From: an uncultured bacterium
Lineage (GTDB): Bacteria; Gemmatimonadota; Gemmatimonadetes; Longimicrobiales; RSA9
Reading direction: 5' to 3'
NCBI GenBank assembly: GCA_937889645.1
Contig: CALBZE010000075.1
Span: 1 to 26,569, forward strand
Length of the DNA stretch: 26,569 nucleotides
Shown here piece after piece: positions 1 to 11,044 of the stretch (position 1 is the first letter of the stretch; every line of letters starts with the position of its first letter). Both the position numbers and the translations under genes were made by a program. Under the pieces are notes generated by a model that searched no databases, was not told the origin of the DNA, and saw nothing but the letters and a program-made list of their open reading frames with translations.

Positions 1-1771
<1,771 letters not shown>

Positions 1772-1831
1772 GCGTACTGCTCCTTCCAAGGACTGCTACG
1801 GTGAGGCGTGATGCAGGCGGGTACACGGCGA

Positions 1832-1853
1832 AGGGGACGGTGTTCCGTCCCCT
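1832..1853 (-). terminator. Perfect 9-bp hairpin after the 248-aa gene
   Basis: The arms AGGGGACGG and CCGTCCCCT are perfectly complementary around a 4-nt loop. Read on the minus strand, the hairpin starts about 6 nt after the TAA stop of the 1860-2606 gene and lies 60 nt before the prkA start. It is followed by only two T residues, so it is a weak intrinsic terminator at best. It could instead be an mRNA-stabilising or processing hairpin that separates the two genes. Confidence 0.5.
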
Positions 1854-1859
1854 AAGCCT

Positions 1860-2606
1860 TTAATTCATGCGATGTTGGGACTGATCGTGGAACCGGTCCG
1901 CGATCTGGCGGAGCAGTCGGTCGATCGGGTCGCCGCGCATCGGGAAGAGGTGCCGGTCGGCGATGCGGTTCAGCGCGATGCGCAGGACCGGGAAATTGTC
2001 GGCGAAGGTCTGGTAGAGGCGGTCGAGCCCCCAGCTCTCGGCGTCGGCGGTGTGGGCCGCGAGGCGGTAGCCGGTCGCGCCCATCGCCTCGTAGTAGCGG
2101 ATCCCCGGCGCGCCGCGCCGCTCGACGCGGGCGGCGATGTAGTCGGGGAAGACGCCGCTCAGCCAGAGCGCGAAGTTGCCGAGGTGGGCGCGGAGCAGGA
2201 ACGCCTCCCGGCCGGTCGCGCTCTCGATCGCCTCGACGATGTCGGCGAGGTAGTCGTAATCCCGGCCATCCACGTCGTCCGTCGGTCGGCGGGCCCGGTC
2301 GCCGCGGCCGAACTCGAGGAGCAGCGCCGCGAGGTAGTCGGCGACCACGGGGTTGTTGATCCCGTCCTCGAGGAGCGCGTGACGGACGAGGATGTAGAAG
2401 ACGAGCGGCGCGGGCGCGGCGCTGATGCCGCCGGAGGCGAGGACGGCGTTGAGGGTGCGAGGGTCGTCGAGGATGGCGTCGATCCCTTCTTCCCGGAGGC
2501 GTTCCTCTTCGCGTCTTCGGGCGCCCTCGTCGCCGCCCGAGGTGAGTCCGAGGAGGAACCCGGCCTCTTCCCTGCCGAACGACGCCCGGACGTTGGGAAG
2601 GATCAT
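1860..2606 (-). CDS. Unknown 248-aa protein upstream of prkA
   Basis: Not recognised as a named family. The ATG is preceded by AGGAGG at 4-5 nt, and composition is normal for a real protein. There is no signal peptide and no clear membrane span. The N-terminal 60 residues are charged and predicted to be helical. The middle carries LVFYILVRHALLEDGINN and a helical stretch around VADYLAALLLEFG, with FLLRAHLGNFALWLSG and FPDYIAARVERRG later. The short HLGNF/ALWLSG-FPDYI blocks look conserved, and the protein is probably an all-alpha cytosolic protein. It is followed on the same strand by a perfect hairpin and then prkA after 88 nt, so the two may be co-transcribed in part. It is divergent from the histidine kinase at 2786, with 179 bp between starts. 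No function can be assigned from sequence alone. Confidence 0.8.
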   Translation of the reverse strand: MILPNVRASFGREEAGFLLGLTSGGDEGARRREEERLREEGIDAILDDPRTLNAVLASGGISAAPAPLVFYILVRHALLEDGINNPVVADYLAALLLEFGRGDRARRPTDDVDGRDYDYLADIVEAIESATGREAFLLRAHLGNFALWLSGVFPDYIAARVERRGAPGIRYYEAMGATGYRLAAHTADAESWGLDRLYQTFADNFPVLRIALNRIADRHLFPMRGDPIDRLLRQIADRFHDQSQHRMN

Positions 2607-2785
2607 AAAGCCTCCTGCGACCTGAGGTTACTGCCGTTGCGAAGCGAAGTTACGCCCTTGCTCGGCCACGGGCGCGCGTCTACCTTTCGCCTGGTGCAAC
2701 GCCTTCACCCCGCTTCCATTTATTGCATCCGTCATGCCCGCCGCGTCAAGCTCGATACGCGGCCGCAAGGGCTTGGAGGGAATAG
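2607..2785. promoter_or_regulatory. Divergent intergenic region (unknown gene / histidine kinase)
   Basis: This 179-bp region lies between two divergent starts and must hold promoters for both. It is less GC-rich in its middle, around 2705-2725. I found no convincing -35/-10 pair or sigma54 -24/-12 pair. The plus-strand RBS GGAGGG at 2775-2780, 5 nt before the ATG, fixes the kinase start. Confidence 0.4.
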
Positions 2786-4030
2786 ATGTTACGACGCCAG
2801 GGGCTCGAACGTCGCCTCTTCGGCTGGATGCTCGTCCTGGCGCTGACGCCGGCGCTCGTCCTGGTCCTCACGGGCGTGTGGCTGTGGGCGGGCTCGCGGG
2901 ACTGGGTCGGCACGCTGGGCCCGTGGGACCGCGTCGCCGAATCGGGGCGGGCCGTGTTCGACGCCGCGGCGGCCGTGGCGGAGACCGATTCGGTGCTCGC
3001 GGCGGCGCTCGAGCGGCACCGGGAGGAGCTGTCGGCGTCGCTGCGGCTGGCGCGGCGCTGGGCGTTCCTGGAGCGGCGCGTCGCGGCGATGGTGCCGGGG
3101 CTCGCGCTCGGCCTCGCGCTCGTGGTCGGCGGATTGGCGCTAGTCGTCAGTCGTCGGGTCGCGCGGGGGCTCGCGCGCCCGATCGGCGAGCTGGTCGACT
3201 GGGCCGGCCGGCTCGGCCGCGAGGAGCCGCTCCCGGCGCCGAGCCCGCGGGAGTCGCGCGAGGTCGTCGAGGTGCGGGCGCTGCGCGCGGCGTTTCGTCG
3301 CGCGGCGGGCGAGCTGGCCGACGCGCGGCGCCGCGCGCTCGAGGCCGAGCGCGTCCGCGTCTGGGGCGAGATGGCCCGGCGCGTCGCGCATGAGATGAAG
3401 AACCCGCTCACGCCGCTCCGTCTCGCCGCGCACCGGCTCGCGCGTTCCCAGGGACAGGCGTCCGATTGGGAGGAGCCGGTCGCCGTGATCATCGAGGAGA
3501 CGGAGCGTCTGGAGGAGCTGGCGCAGCAGTTCGCGGCGCTCGGCCGGCCGCCGGCCGGCCCGACGAGCCCGATCGACGTCCGCGAGCTGGTCGCCGGGCT
3601 GCTGGCGACGGACGTGCCGCCCGGCGTCGTCGCGACGCTCGACGCCGACGACGAGCTGCCGCTCGTGGACGGCCACTACGACGCGCTGCTGCGCGCGTTC
3701 CGCAACCTGATCCGGAACGCTGTCGAGGCGATGTCCGGTTCGGACCGGCCGCGTCGCATCGACGTCGCCGTCCGCGCCGCGGACGGGCAGCTCGTCGTCT
3801 CGATCGGCGATGCCGGCCCGGGGCTCCCGGAGGGCGCCGGCGACCGGATCTTCGAACCGGACTTCACGACCAAATCCAGAGGAACGGGCCTCGGCCTCGC
3901 GCTGGTGCGACAGGCCGTCGCCGCGCATGGCGGCGAGGTCGTCGCGCGGAGCCGGCCGGAGGGCGGCGCGGAGTTCATGGTCAGGCTCCCGACCGGCGCC
4001 GCGGCGGGCGCTGCCGCCCGGGCGAGATAG
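2786..4030 (+). CDS. Compact NtrY-like sensor histidine kinase
   Basis: 414 aa, inner-membrane sensor kinase. Membrane segments are at about residues 12-33 and 103-123. They flank a short periplasmic loop of about 70 residues, mostly helical. A HAMP-like stretch spans about 124-175. The H-box AHEMKNPLTP places the phosphorylated His at 202. The N-box NLIRNAVEA (307-315), the G1 box DAGPG (342-346), FEPDFTTK (356-363) and GTGLGLAL (366-373) are all intact, so the protein should be catalytically competent. The HEMKNPLTP form is typical of NtrY/NtrB-type kinases. It is shorter than classical NtrY because it lacks the PAS domain and extra membrane spans. Its partner is almost certainly the NtrX-like regulator at 4896. 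The start has a strong RBS (GGAGGG, 5 nt). The periplasmic loop is the likely stimulus site; the stimulus is unknown. Confidence 0.92.
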   Translation: MLRRQGLERRLFGWMLVLALTPALVLVLTGVWLWAGSRDWVGTLGPWDRVAESGRAVFDAAAAVAETDSVLAAALERHREELSASLRLARRWAFLERRVAAMVPGLALGLALVVGGLALVVSRRVARGLARPIGELVDWAGRLGREEPLPAPSPRESREVVEVRALRAAFRRAAGELADARRRALEAERVRVWGEMARRVAHEMKNPLTPLRLAAHRLARSQGQASDWEEPVAVIIEETERLEELAQQFAALGRPPAGPTSPIDVRELVAGLLATDVPPGVVATLDADDELPLVDGHYDALLRAFRNLIRNAVEAMSGSDRPRRIDVAVRAADGQLVVSIGDAGPGLPEGAGDRIFEPDFTTKSRGTGLGLALVRQAVAAHGGEVVARSRPEGGAEFMVRLPTGAAAGAAARAR

Positions 4031-4166
4031 CTGTCCGGGCGCGACGACGTGCCGGCCGCAATCGCGGTCGGGGCGCCATAGCGATCCGGGCCGCGCGAAC
4101 CGCCCGGGCGTGAAAGCTGCGAATGTCCGGGGCGCCGTTCCTGACATGCACAACGGAAGAGGGATC

Positions 4167-4886
4167 ATGAAGAAAGCGCTCGCATGGACGATGGCGATCG
4201 TCGTCGCCGGGTGCGCCGTCCGCCTCGGCGGACCCAAGCCGGTCGAGTACCGGACGATGGCGCTCAACGTGGGCGGCGACGCGGGCCCGGCCGAGGTCGC
4301 GCGGTGGATCCGCAGCGCGGACGCGAACCTGGTGCTGCTCGCGGCCTCGGCCGACAGCGCGTGGTTCCACGAGGTCGCGAGGCAGGCCGACCTGACGCTG
4401 AGCGGGCCGGGCCCGGCCGGGTCGGTCTCGTTCGCGTTCCTGGCCAGCAAGCCGATCGGCGACACGACGGTCGTGCTGCCGCTCCCCGACGGCGGCGGCG
4501 TCAGCCTGCACGACGCGCTCTACCGGGTCGACAGGGAGCGCCTCCTGGACCTCCTCGCCGTCGAGATCCCGTCGGCCGCGCAGTCGCGCGAGGCGGTCAA
4601 GGCGCTGCTGAATTACGTGGCGACGGACGTCATGACCGAGGCGGCGGTCGTCCTCGCGATCGACGTCCCGGACGCGGCCACGGGCGACAGCGTCTCGGCG
4701 CTCCTGTCGCCGATCTTTCGCGACGCGCGCACGTGCCTGCGGCCGGGCGTGCAGGCGCCGGCCGACGAGGGCGGCCGGTCGATGCGTCTCTTCTTCGGCC
4801 CCGAGGCGAAGCTCCGGTGCGAGGAAGCGCGTCCGCTCGGCGGGCGCGGGCCGCTCCTGGCGCGGCTGATCTTCAGCCACTACTGA
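4167..4886 (+). CDS. Lipoprotein with a degenerate EEP (endonuclease/exonuclease/phosphatase)-like fold
   Basis: 239 aa. The N-terminus MKKALAWTMAIVVAGC is a lipoprotein signal with lipobox VAGC and Cys16 as acylation site, so the mature protein sits on a membrane outside the cytoplasm. The ATG is preceded by GGAAGAGGG. The body follows the order of an EEP domain: TMALNV (compare YNV), ADANLVLLAA (compare ADIVALQE), AFLASKPIGDTTVVLPLP (compare the LSRLPV strand), VVLAIDVPD (compare LAGDLN) and a final LIFSHY (compare SDH). The Glu of LQE is replaced by Ala, GDLN is not conserved, and the final Asp of SDH is lost, so metal-dependent catalysis is unlikely. The resemblance is inferred by eye from motif order. 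It sits between kinase and regulator, 10 nt before the regulator's GTG, so it may be an accessory or ligand-sensing component. Alternative: an unrelated alpha/beta lipoprotein. Confidence 0.72.
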   Translation: MKKALAWTMAIVVAGCAVRLGGPKPVEYRTMALNVGGDAGPAEVARWIRSADANLVLLAASADSAWFHEVARQADLTLSGPGPAGSVSFAFLASKPIGDTTVVLPLPDGGGVSLHDALYRVDRERLLDLLAVEIPSAAQSREAVKALLNYVATDVMTEAAVVLAIDVPDAATGDSVSALLSPIFRDARTCLRPGVQAPADEGGRSMRLFFGPEAKLRCEEARPLGGRGPLLARLIFSHY

Positions 4887-4895
4887 GGCGGTGAC

Positions 4896-6304
<1,409 letters not shown>

Positions 6305-6308
<4 letters not shown>

Positions 6309-8008
6309 GAGCCAACCCGAAGCGACCGATCGCGGTCGCCCTCGCGGCGGTCGTGATCACGGCGACGGTGGCGGCCGCGCAGGAGGCGCGCCGCGTCGCG
6401 GTCACGCCCGAACGGGCGGCCGAGCTGCTCGATCTGATCAACCGGCCGGAGACGGTCCGCATGGCCGGCGCCTCGCGCATCGCGGTCGGCACCGAGATCG
6501 TCGGCGACGTCGCCGTGATCGGCGGGCCGCTCCACCTCGCCGGGCGGGTGCGCGGCAGCGTCTTCGTGCTGAACGGCGACGCGTTCCTCGAGCCCGGCGC
6601 GGCGGTCGACGGCGACCTCATCGTCGTGGGCGGGTCCGTGACGGGCGTCGATTCCGCGACCGTGGCCGGGCGGGTCGAGGTCTACAGGGAGCCGCTCCGC
6701 TACCGCCTGGAGAACGGCCGCCTCGTCCCCCCGCTGGCCGAGGAGGAGCCCGGGCTCAGCGCCGGGCACGAGTTCCGATACGGCCGCACCGACCTGACGC
6801 TCGCGTCGCATCGGGGCTACAACCGCGTCGAAGGGCTGCCGATCCGCCTGGGGCCGAGGTTCGAGACCTGGAGCGCGAACCCGACCCGCGTCGAGGCCTA
6901 TCTGATCTACCGCACGGAGTCCGGCTTCGACGTCGACGCGGCGGATTTCGGCTACCTGTTCCGCGCCGAGCAGTTCCTCGGCGGCAGGCGCGCGCTCCGC
7001 GTCGGCGCCACGCTGCACTCCGAGATCGTGCCGATCGAGTCGTGGGGGCTGACCGACAGCGAGAACGCGCTCTCCACGTTCCTGCTCCGCCGCGACCATC
7101 GCGACCACTACGAGCGGGTCGGGTGGAGCGCGTACGTGCGCGCCGCGCCGCACGGCGGCCGCTTCGACGTCCAGCTCGGCTACCGCGACGAGCGGCACAC
7201 GTCCGTCGGCGTCGGCGCACCGTGGACGCCCTTCGGCGACGCGGCCTGGCGGCCGCAGCCCCGCGTCGCCGAGGGGCGGCTGCGCAGCCTCGTCGCGCGC
7301 ATCGGCTACGACACCCGCAACGAGGGCGCCGACCCGACGACCGGCTGGTGGATCCGTGCCGAGCTCGAGCGCGGGCTGGGCGGTTCGCTCGAAGTGCCCC
7401 GCGTCATCGAGGATAACGACCTCTTCGTCGCACCGCCGGGGCCTCTCGTCACCTTCGTGCCTGCCGAGACCGAATTCGCCGCGGGGTTCCTCGACCTCCG
7501 GCGCTACGCGCGGCTCAGCCCGTCGTCGATCCTCGCGCTGCGGGTCGTCACGGGCACGTCGCTCAACGACCGGCCGCTCCCACCGCAGCGCCAGCACGCG
7601 CTCGGCGGCGAGGGTTCGCTGCCGGCGTACCGCCCGTTCCAGTTCGACTGCGGCGCCCGCGAGACCGCCCCGCGCGTCGACGGCATGCTCGCCTACTACG
7701 GCTGCGACCGGCTCATCCTGCTCCAGCTCGAGTACCGGACGGGGTTCCCGATCGGGCACGGCTGGGGCCGCAAGCTCGGCGCCGACATCGACCTCGGCGA
7801 GACGCCCGGCTGGGTCGTCTTCTTCGACGCCGGCCGCGCGTGGACCGACCGCGCCGCGCTGGACGGCCGCACCGACGGCCTCGACGACTTCGCCGCCGAC
7901 GTCGGCGTCGGCCTGCGCCTCGGCCGCCTCGGCCTCTACTGGGCCCTCCCGCTCTCGGGGAGGGAGGACAACGTGAACTTCTTCGTCCGCCTGGGCACCC
8001 GGATTTGA
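6305..8008 (+). CDS. Secreted beta-helix (bactofilin-like) plus Omp85/BamA-type barrel fusion
   Basis: 567 aa. The Sec signal peptide ends near AAAQ (cleavage about residue 25). Residues 58-127 form short repeated strands (IVGDVAVIGGPLHLAG, RVRGSVFVLNGDAFLEPG, VDGDLIVVGGSV), which look like polymer-forming/bactofilin beta-helix turns. The rest (about 157-567) alternates amphipathic strands with aromatic girdles. It has the surface-antigen signature YDTRNEGADPTTGWWIRAEL and ends in NFFVRLGTRI, close to the C-terminal motif of BamA/Omp85 barrels. It lacks the usual string of POTRA domains; the beta-helix stands in their place. Location is therefore the outer membrane, with the beta-helix probably periplasmic. 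Start overlaps the regulator stop (ATGA) and its stop overlaps the next start. The role is unknown, with protein or lipid translocation or envelope sensing both possible. The barrel call is firm; the beta-helix is inferred from repeat pattern. Confidence 0.85.
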
Positions 8009-8643
8009 GAGCAGTAATCCTCGTCCTGGCCCTGACCTTCGGCGGCGTTTCTGCCACGCTCCACGCGGCTCGCCAGGCGGCGCTCGGCATCGCGCCCGAC
8101 CCGGCCGCGGGGTACGCGCCCGTGCTCCGTTTCGGCGCGATCCTCGCCGATCCCGCGCTCGAGGAGGCCGTCCGCTCCGGCCTGCCGCTCCGGCTCAGGT
8201 CCCGCATCGAACTCTGGCGCGACGGCTTCATCGACCACCTCGAGTCGAGCGACGCGACGACGTGGGTCCTCCTCTACGACCCGCTCGAAGGCCGCTTCTC
8301 GGTCAGGTCGCAATCCAGCGCGTCCGTTGCGCGCGACTACCCGACCTTCGACGCCGCACGCGCCGCGATCGAGGGGCCGCACCGCGGCTCGATCCGCCCC
8401 GCGCGCAACGGGCGCTACTACTACACGGCCGTCGTCGAGCTGGAGACGCTGTCGCTCTCCGACCTGGAGGAGCTCGAGCGCTGGCTCAAGGGCGAGCTGC
8501 AGCCCGCCGTGAGCGGCGAGCGCTCCGTCCCGGGCGCGGTCGGCCGCGGGATCAAACGCCTCTTCATCCGGGTCCTCGGTCTCCCCGCCCGCCGGTACGA
8601 AGCCCGCAGCGAGTGGTTCGAGTTCAGGCGGGTCACCGGGTAG
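8005..8643 (+). CDS. DUF4390 family secreted protein
   Basis: 212 aa from a TTG that overlaps the preceding TGA. No ATG gives a sensible N-terminus, and TTG yields a signal-like RAVILVLALTFGGVSATL. The body matches the DUF4390 pattern: DPALEEAVRSGLPLRLRSRIELWR, then WVLLYDPLEGRFSV, and RNGRYYYTAVVELETLSLSDLEELERWLKGE. Known of the family: small exported proteins often encoded directly beside ntrY-ntrX in Betaproteobacteria; the function is unknown. The same linkage here, at the end of an ntrYX-like operon, supports the assignment. It contains no catalytic motif that I can see. Start choice is moderately sure; translation is probably coupled to the barrel gene. Confidence 0.82.
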   Translation: MRAVILVLALTFGGVSATLHAARQAALGIAPDPAAGYAPVLRFGAILADPALEEAVRSGLPLRLRSRIELWRDGFIDHLESSDATTWVLLYDPLEGRFSVRSQSSASVARDYPTFDAARAAIEGPHRGSIRPARNGRYYYTAVVELETLSLSDLEELERWLKGELQPAVSGERSVPGAVGRGIKRLFIRVLGLPARRYEARSEWFEFRRVTG

Positions 8644-8657
8644 CGCGGGCGCGCCAC

Positions 8658-8672
8658 TGGTTCACATCTTGC
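8658..8672 (+). promoter_or_regulatory. Candidate sigma54 (-24/-12) promoter
   Basis: TGGTTC at 8658-8663, five bases, then TTGC at 8669-8672 fits the sigma54 arrangement TGGCAC-N5-TTGC. The key GG and GC are kept at the exact spacing, with 4 of 6 matches in the -24 box and 4 of 4 in the -12 box. Transcription would begin near 8684, about 28 nt before the GTG of the next gene and before its RBS. It sits directly after the operon encoding a sigma54 activator. No test for chance occurrence was made. Confidence 0.4.
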
Positions 8673-8711
8673 ATTGGACGACGCGCGTCCCGACGGCAAT
8701 CCGGAGGCGAT

Positions 8712-9059
8712 GTGGACTCGATTCGCGATGCGGGCGGCGTCATCCAGAAGCAGGACGATGCCGTCGCGACTCTGCAGAGCACCGAAGATGGCGATGTGCG
8801 GCCGGCCGCCGATCCCGCGGCGATCGAGCGCGAACTTCGCGGCCGGCTCTACCAGGAACTCGATCTCCTGGCCTTCGCGTTCGAGATGGAGGCGGCCGAG
8901 GCGATCGAGCGCGGAGCCGACGAAGAGGCGGCGCGGACGCAGCAGACGCGTTTGGGCATCAGGCTCGCGCAACGGCTCGTCGGTGCGGTCCCCGCGCCGG
9001 AAGTCGACCGGCGCCTGGAGCGCTGGCGGGCGGCCTACCTGAAGAAGTTTCCGCTCTAG
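8712..9059 (+). CDS. Small unknown acidic protein
   Basis: 115 aa, not recognised. The start is GTG at 8712, chosen because GGAGG lies at 8703-8707 (spacing 4), and because an overlapping ATG at 8710 opens a frame of implausible Arg/Ser-rich composition. The first 35 residues are acidic and polar, and the rest is a likely helical bundle: ERELRGRLYQELDLLAFAFE, then EAAEAIERGADEEAART and a C-terminal RLERWRAAYLKKFPL. There is no signal peptide or membrane span. A candidate sigma54 promoter lies 40 nt upstream, and the DUF255 gene follows after 128 nt. It could be a small regulatory or adaptor protein. The gene is called on composition and RBS only. Confidence 0.7.
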   Translation: MDSIRDAGGVIQKQDDAVATLQSTEDGDVRPAADPAAIERELRGRLYQELDLLAFAFEMEAAEAIERGADEEAARTQQTRLGIRLAQRLVGAVPAPEVDRRLERWRAAYLKKFPL

Positions 9060-9187
9060 GCGAGCACGCGGCCGCGCGGCGGCGCGGCCCTGGTCCGGGA
9101 GGCCGGGCCCGAGTATCCTGTGGCGTCGCCGGCCGGACACGTGACATCGGGTGTTGCAGCATCGCTCTGCCGTGGACCCGGATCCGT
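9060..9187 (+). promoter_or_regulatory. Intergenic stretch with a lone -10-like element
   Basis: This is a GC-rich 128-bp gap. TATCCT at 9114-9119 equals the -10 proposed before actA at 22072, but no convincing -35 box sits 16-18 bp upstream. A weak promoter for the DUF255 gene is possible. Confidence 0.25.
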
Positions 9188-10945
9188 ATGACCGATAAGT
9201 TCCGTTTGACTCCGCAACCGAACGGTGCGGCCGAGATCCGCTGGCGTGCCTGGGGCGCCGCGGCGTTCGAGGAAGCGGCGGGCACGGACCGGCCCGTGCT
9301 CCTCAACCTGACCGCCGTCTGGTGCCAGTGGTGCCGCCGCATGGACGAGACGGTCTACTCGGACCCCGAGTTGGTCGAGTTGATCAACTCCGAGCTGATC
9401 CCCGTGCGTGTGGACGCGGATCGTTATCCGCACGTGCAGGACCGTTACATCGCGGGCGGCTGGCCGACGAATGCGTTCCTTACGCCCGGCGGCGAGGTGC
9501 TTTGGGCGGGGACGTACATCCCGCTGGAGCAGTTCCGTGCCGTGACGAAGGGGGTGCTCGCTGCCTGGCGCGATCGGAGGCCGGAGCTGCAGGCGGAGAT
9601 CGAGCGGCGCCGGAAGGCGATGGAAGCGGCGCGCTCGCGTCGCCCGTCCATCGGACTCGTGCGCCGTGTGGCCGCCGACGATGTGCTCACCGTCATGCAG
9701 GAAGGGTTCGACGCGAGGAACGGAGGGTTCGGCGGCGCGCCGAAGTTCCCGTACCCCGACGCGATCGAGCTGCTCCTCGTCCAGGCCGAGCGTCTGTCGA
9801 ACCCCGATTGGCAGGAGATGGCGTTCCGCACGCTGGACGGCATGCTCGCCGGCGAGCTGTGGGACGAGCCCGAGGGCGGGTTCTTCCGTTACGCGCTCGA
9901 AGCGGATTGGACCGCGCCGCGACGCGAGAAGCTCCTCGACGTGAACGCGGGGCTGCTCAGGGCGTACGCGCTGGGCGCGCACCTGACCGGCCGCGAGGAC
10001 TGGCGGCGCGTCGTCGAGCGGACCGTCGCGTGGGGCGAGGCGGTGCTGCGCCAGCCGTCCGGGCTCTGGGGCGGCAGCCAGGCCGCGGACGACGAGTACT
10101 TCACGTTGGACGCCGGTGCTCGCGCGAGTCGCCCGGCGCCGTACGTCGATCCGGCGGTCTACACGAACGCGAACGCGCACTGGATCCGAGCGCTCGCCGA
10201 GGCCGGCGGACGCCTTGGCCGCGACGATTGGGTCGAACGGGCTTCCGCCGCATTCGACACGCTCCTCGCGGCCGCGGCGGCGCCGGACGGGCTCCTCTAC
10301 CACTGCATCGAGCCCGATGGAGAGCGCTCAGTGCCGGGCCTCCTGGCCGATACGCTCGAGGCCGCGCGGGCCGGGCTCGCGGTATTCCAGGCGACGGGCC
10401 GGACGGACGTCCTCACCCGCGTCCGCGAGCTTGCCGGCGCTCTCGAGGAGCGGCTCTGGGCGCCTGATGGCGGATTCTACGACCACGTCCCGACGGCGGA
10501 CGACGTCGGCGCGCTCCGGTACCGGGACCGGCCGTTCGAAGCGAACGCCGCGGCCGCGCGCTTCTTCAACGACCTCTCGCTCTCGACCGGCGAGCGGAGC
10601 GACCGTGCCATCGCCGAGCGGACGCTCGCGTTGATCTCGCCCCTGGCAGGGCGCTATGGCGTGGCCGCTGCGGAATTCGCGCTCGCGGTCGAGGAGTTCT
10701 TCGAGCCGCCGCTCCGGCTCGTGATCGTCGGGCCGGCCGATGCCGCCGCGCCGCTGCGGCGCGCTGCGCTCACTCTGGTCGAGCCCGACCGGCGCGTCTG
10801 GAGCCTGGAGCAGAGCGGCCGCCTCGGCGCGCTCAACTTCCAGGCGCGCGAGACGCCGGCGGCGTTCGCCTGCGGCCCGCGCGCCTGCTCGCCGCCGGTG
10901 ACCGAGCCCGAACGGCTGGCCGAGGCCGTCGCCGCCGTGAGTTGA
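9188..10945 (+). CDS. Thioredoxin-fold (DUF255/YyaL-type) protein with six-hairpin domain
   Basis: 585 aa with no signal peptide, so probably cytosolic. The N-terminal thioredoxin fold (about 20-150) has the redox pair CQWC at 46-49 in LLNLTAVWCQWCRRMD. It also has VDADRYPHVQDRYIAGGWPTN and a cis-Pro region, TPGGEVLWAGTYI. The remainder (about 170-570) carries GFGGAPKFPYPDAIELLL, a DEPEGGFFRYA segment, LLDVNAGLLRAY and PFEANAAAARFFNDL. This is the (alpha/alpha)6 six-hairpin region seen in YyaL/SSP411-like proteins. Those are usually 650-700 aa with CHWC; this one is shorter and has CQWC. Substrate and reaction are unknown for the family. The last codons are the first copy of a 28-bp tandem repeat. 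Start: ATG at 9188; no strong RBS was seen. Confidence 0.88.
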   Translation: MTDKFRLTPQPNGAAEIRWRAWGAAAFEEAAGTDRPVLLNLTAVWCQWCRRMDETVYSDPELVELINSELIPVRVDADRYPHVQDRYIAGGWPTNAFLTPGGEVLWAGTYIPLEQFRAVTKGVLAAWRDRRPELQAEIERRRKAMEAARSRRPSIGLVRRVAADDVLTVMQEGFDARNGGFGGAPKFPYPDAIELLLVQAERLSNPDWQEMAFRTLDGMLAGELWDEPEGGFFRYALEADWTAPRREKLLDVNAGLLRAYALGAHLTGREDWRRVVERTVAWGEAVLRQPSGLWGGSQAADDEYFTLDAGARASRPAPYVDPAVYTNANAHWIRALAEAGGRLGRDDWVERASAAFDTLLAAAAAPDGLLYHCIEPDGERSVPGLLADTLEAARAGLAVFQATGRTDVLTRVRELAGALEERLWAPDGGFYDHVPTADDVGALRYRDRPFEANAAAARFFNDLSLSTGERSDRAIAERTLALISPLAGRYGVAAAEFALAVEEFFEPPLRLVIVGPADAAAPLRRAALTLVEPDRRVWSLEQSGRLGALNFQARETPAAFACGPRACSPPVTEPERLAEAVAAVS

Positions 10946-11033
10946 CGACGAGGCCGTCGCCGCCGGGAACTGACCACGAAAGCGCGGCCGCCGCGAACCG
11001 ACGACGGAACCGCGGCCGCCGCGAACCGACGAT
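10922..11033. repeat. Four tandem 28-bp units spanning a gene end and the luxE leader
   Basis: Units are at 10922-10949, 10950-10977, 10978-11005 and 11006-11033, all exactly 28 nt. Units 1 and 2 share GAGGCCGTCGCCGCC; units 3 and 4 share GCGGCCGCCGCGAACCGACGA. Unit 1 is the 3' end of the DUF255 gene and contains its TGA. The array fills almost the whole gap to the luxE-like ATG at 11045, so that start has no recognisable Shine-Dalgarno sequence. Confidence 0.85.
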
Positions 11034-11044
11034 ATCGACCCACG

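Noticed and set aside
10922..11033. CRISPR array
   Set aside because: Units are directly adjacent with no spacers and diverge from each other; it is a simple tandem duplication.
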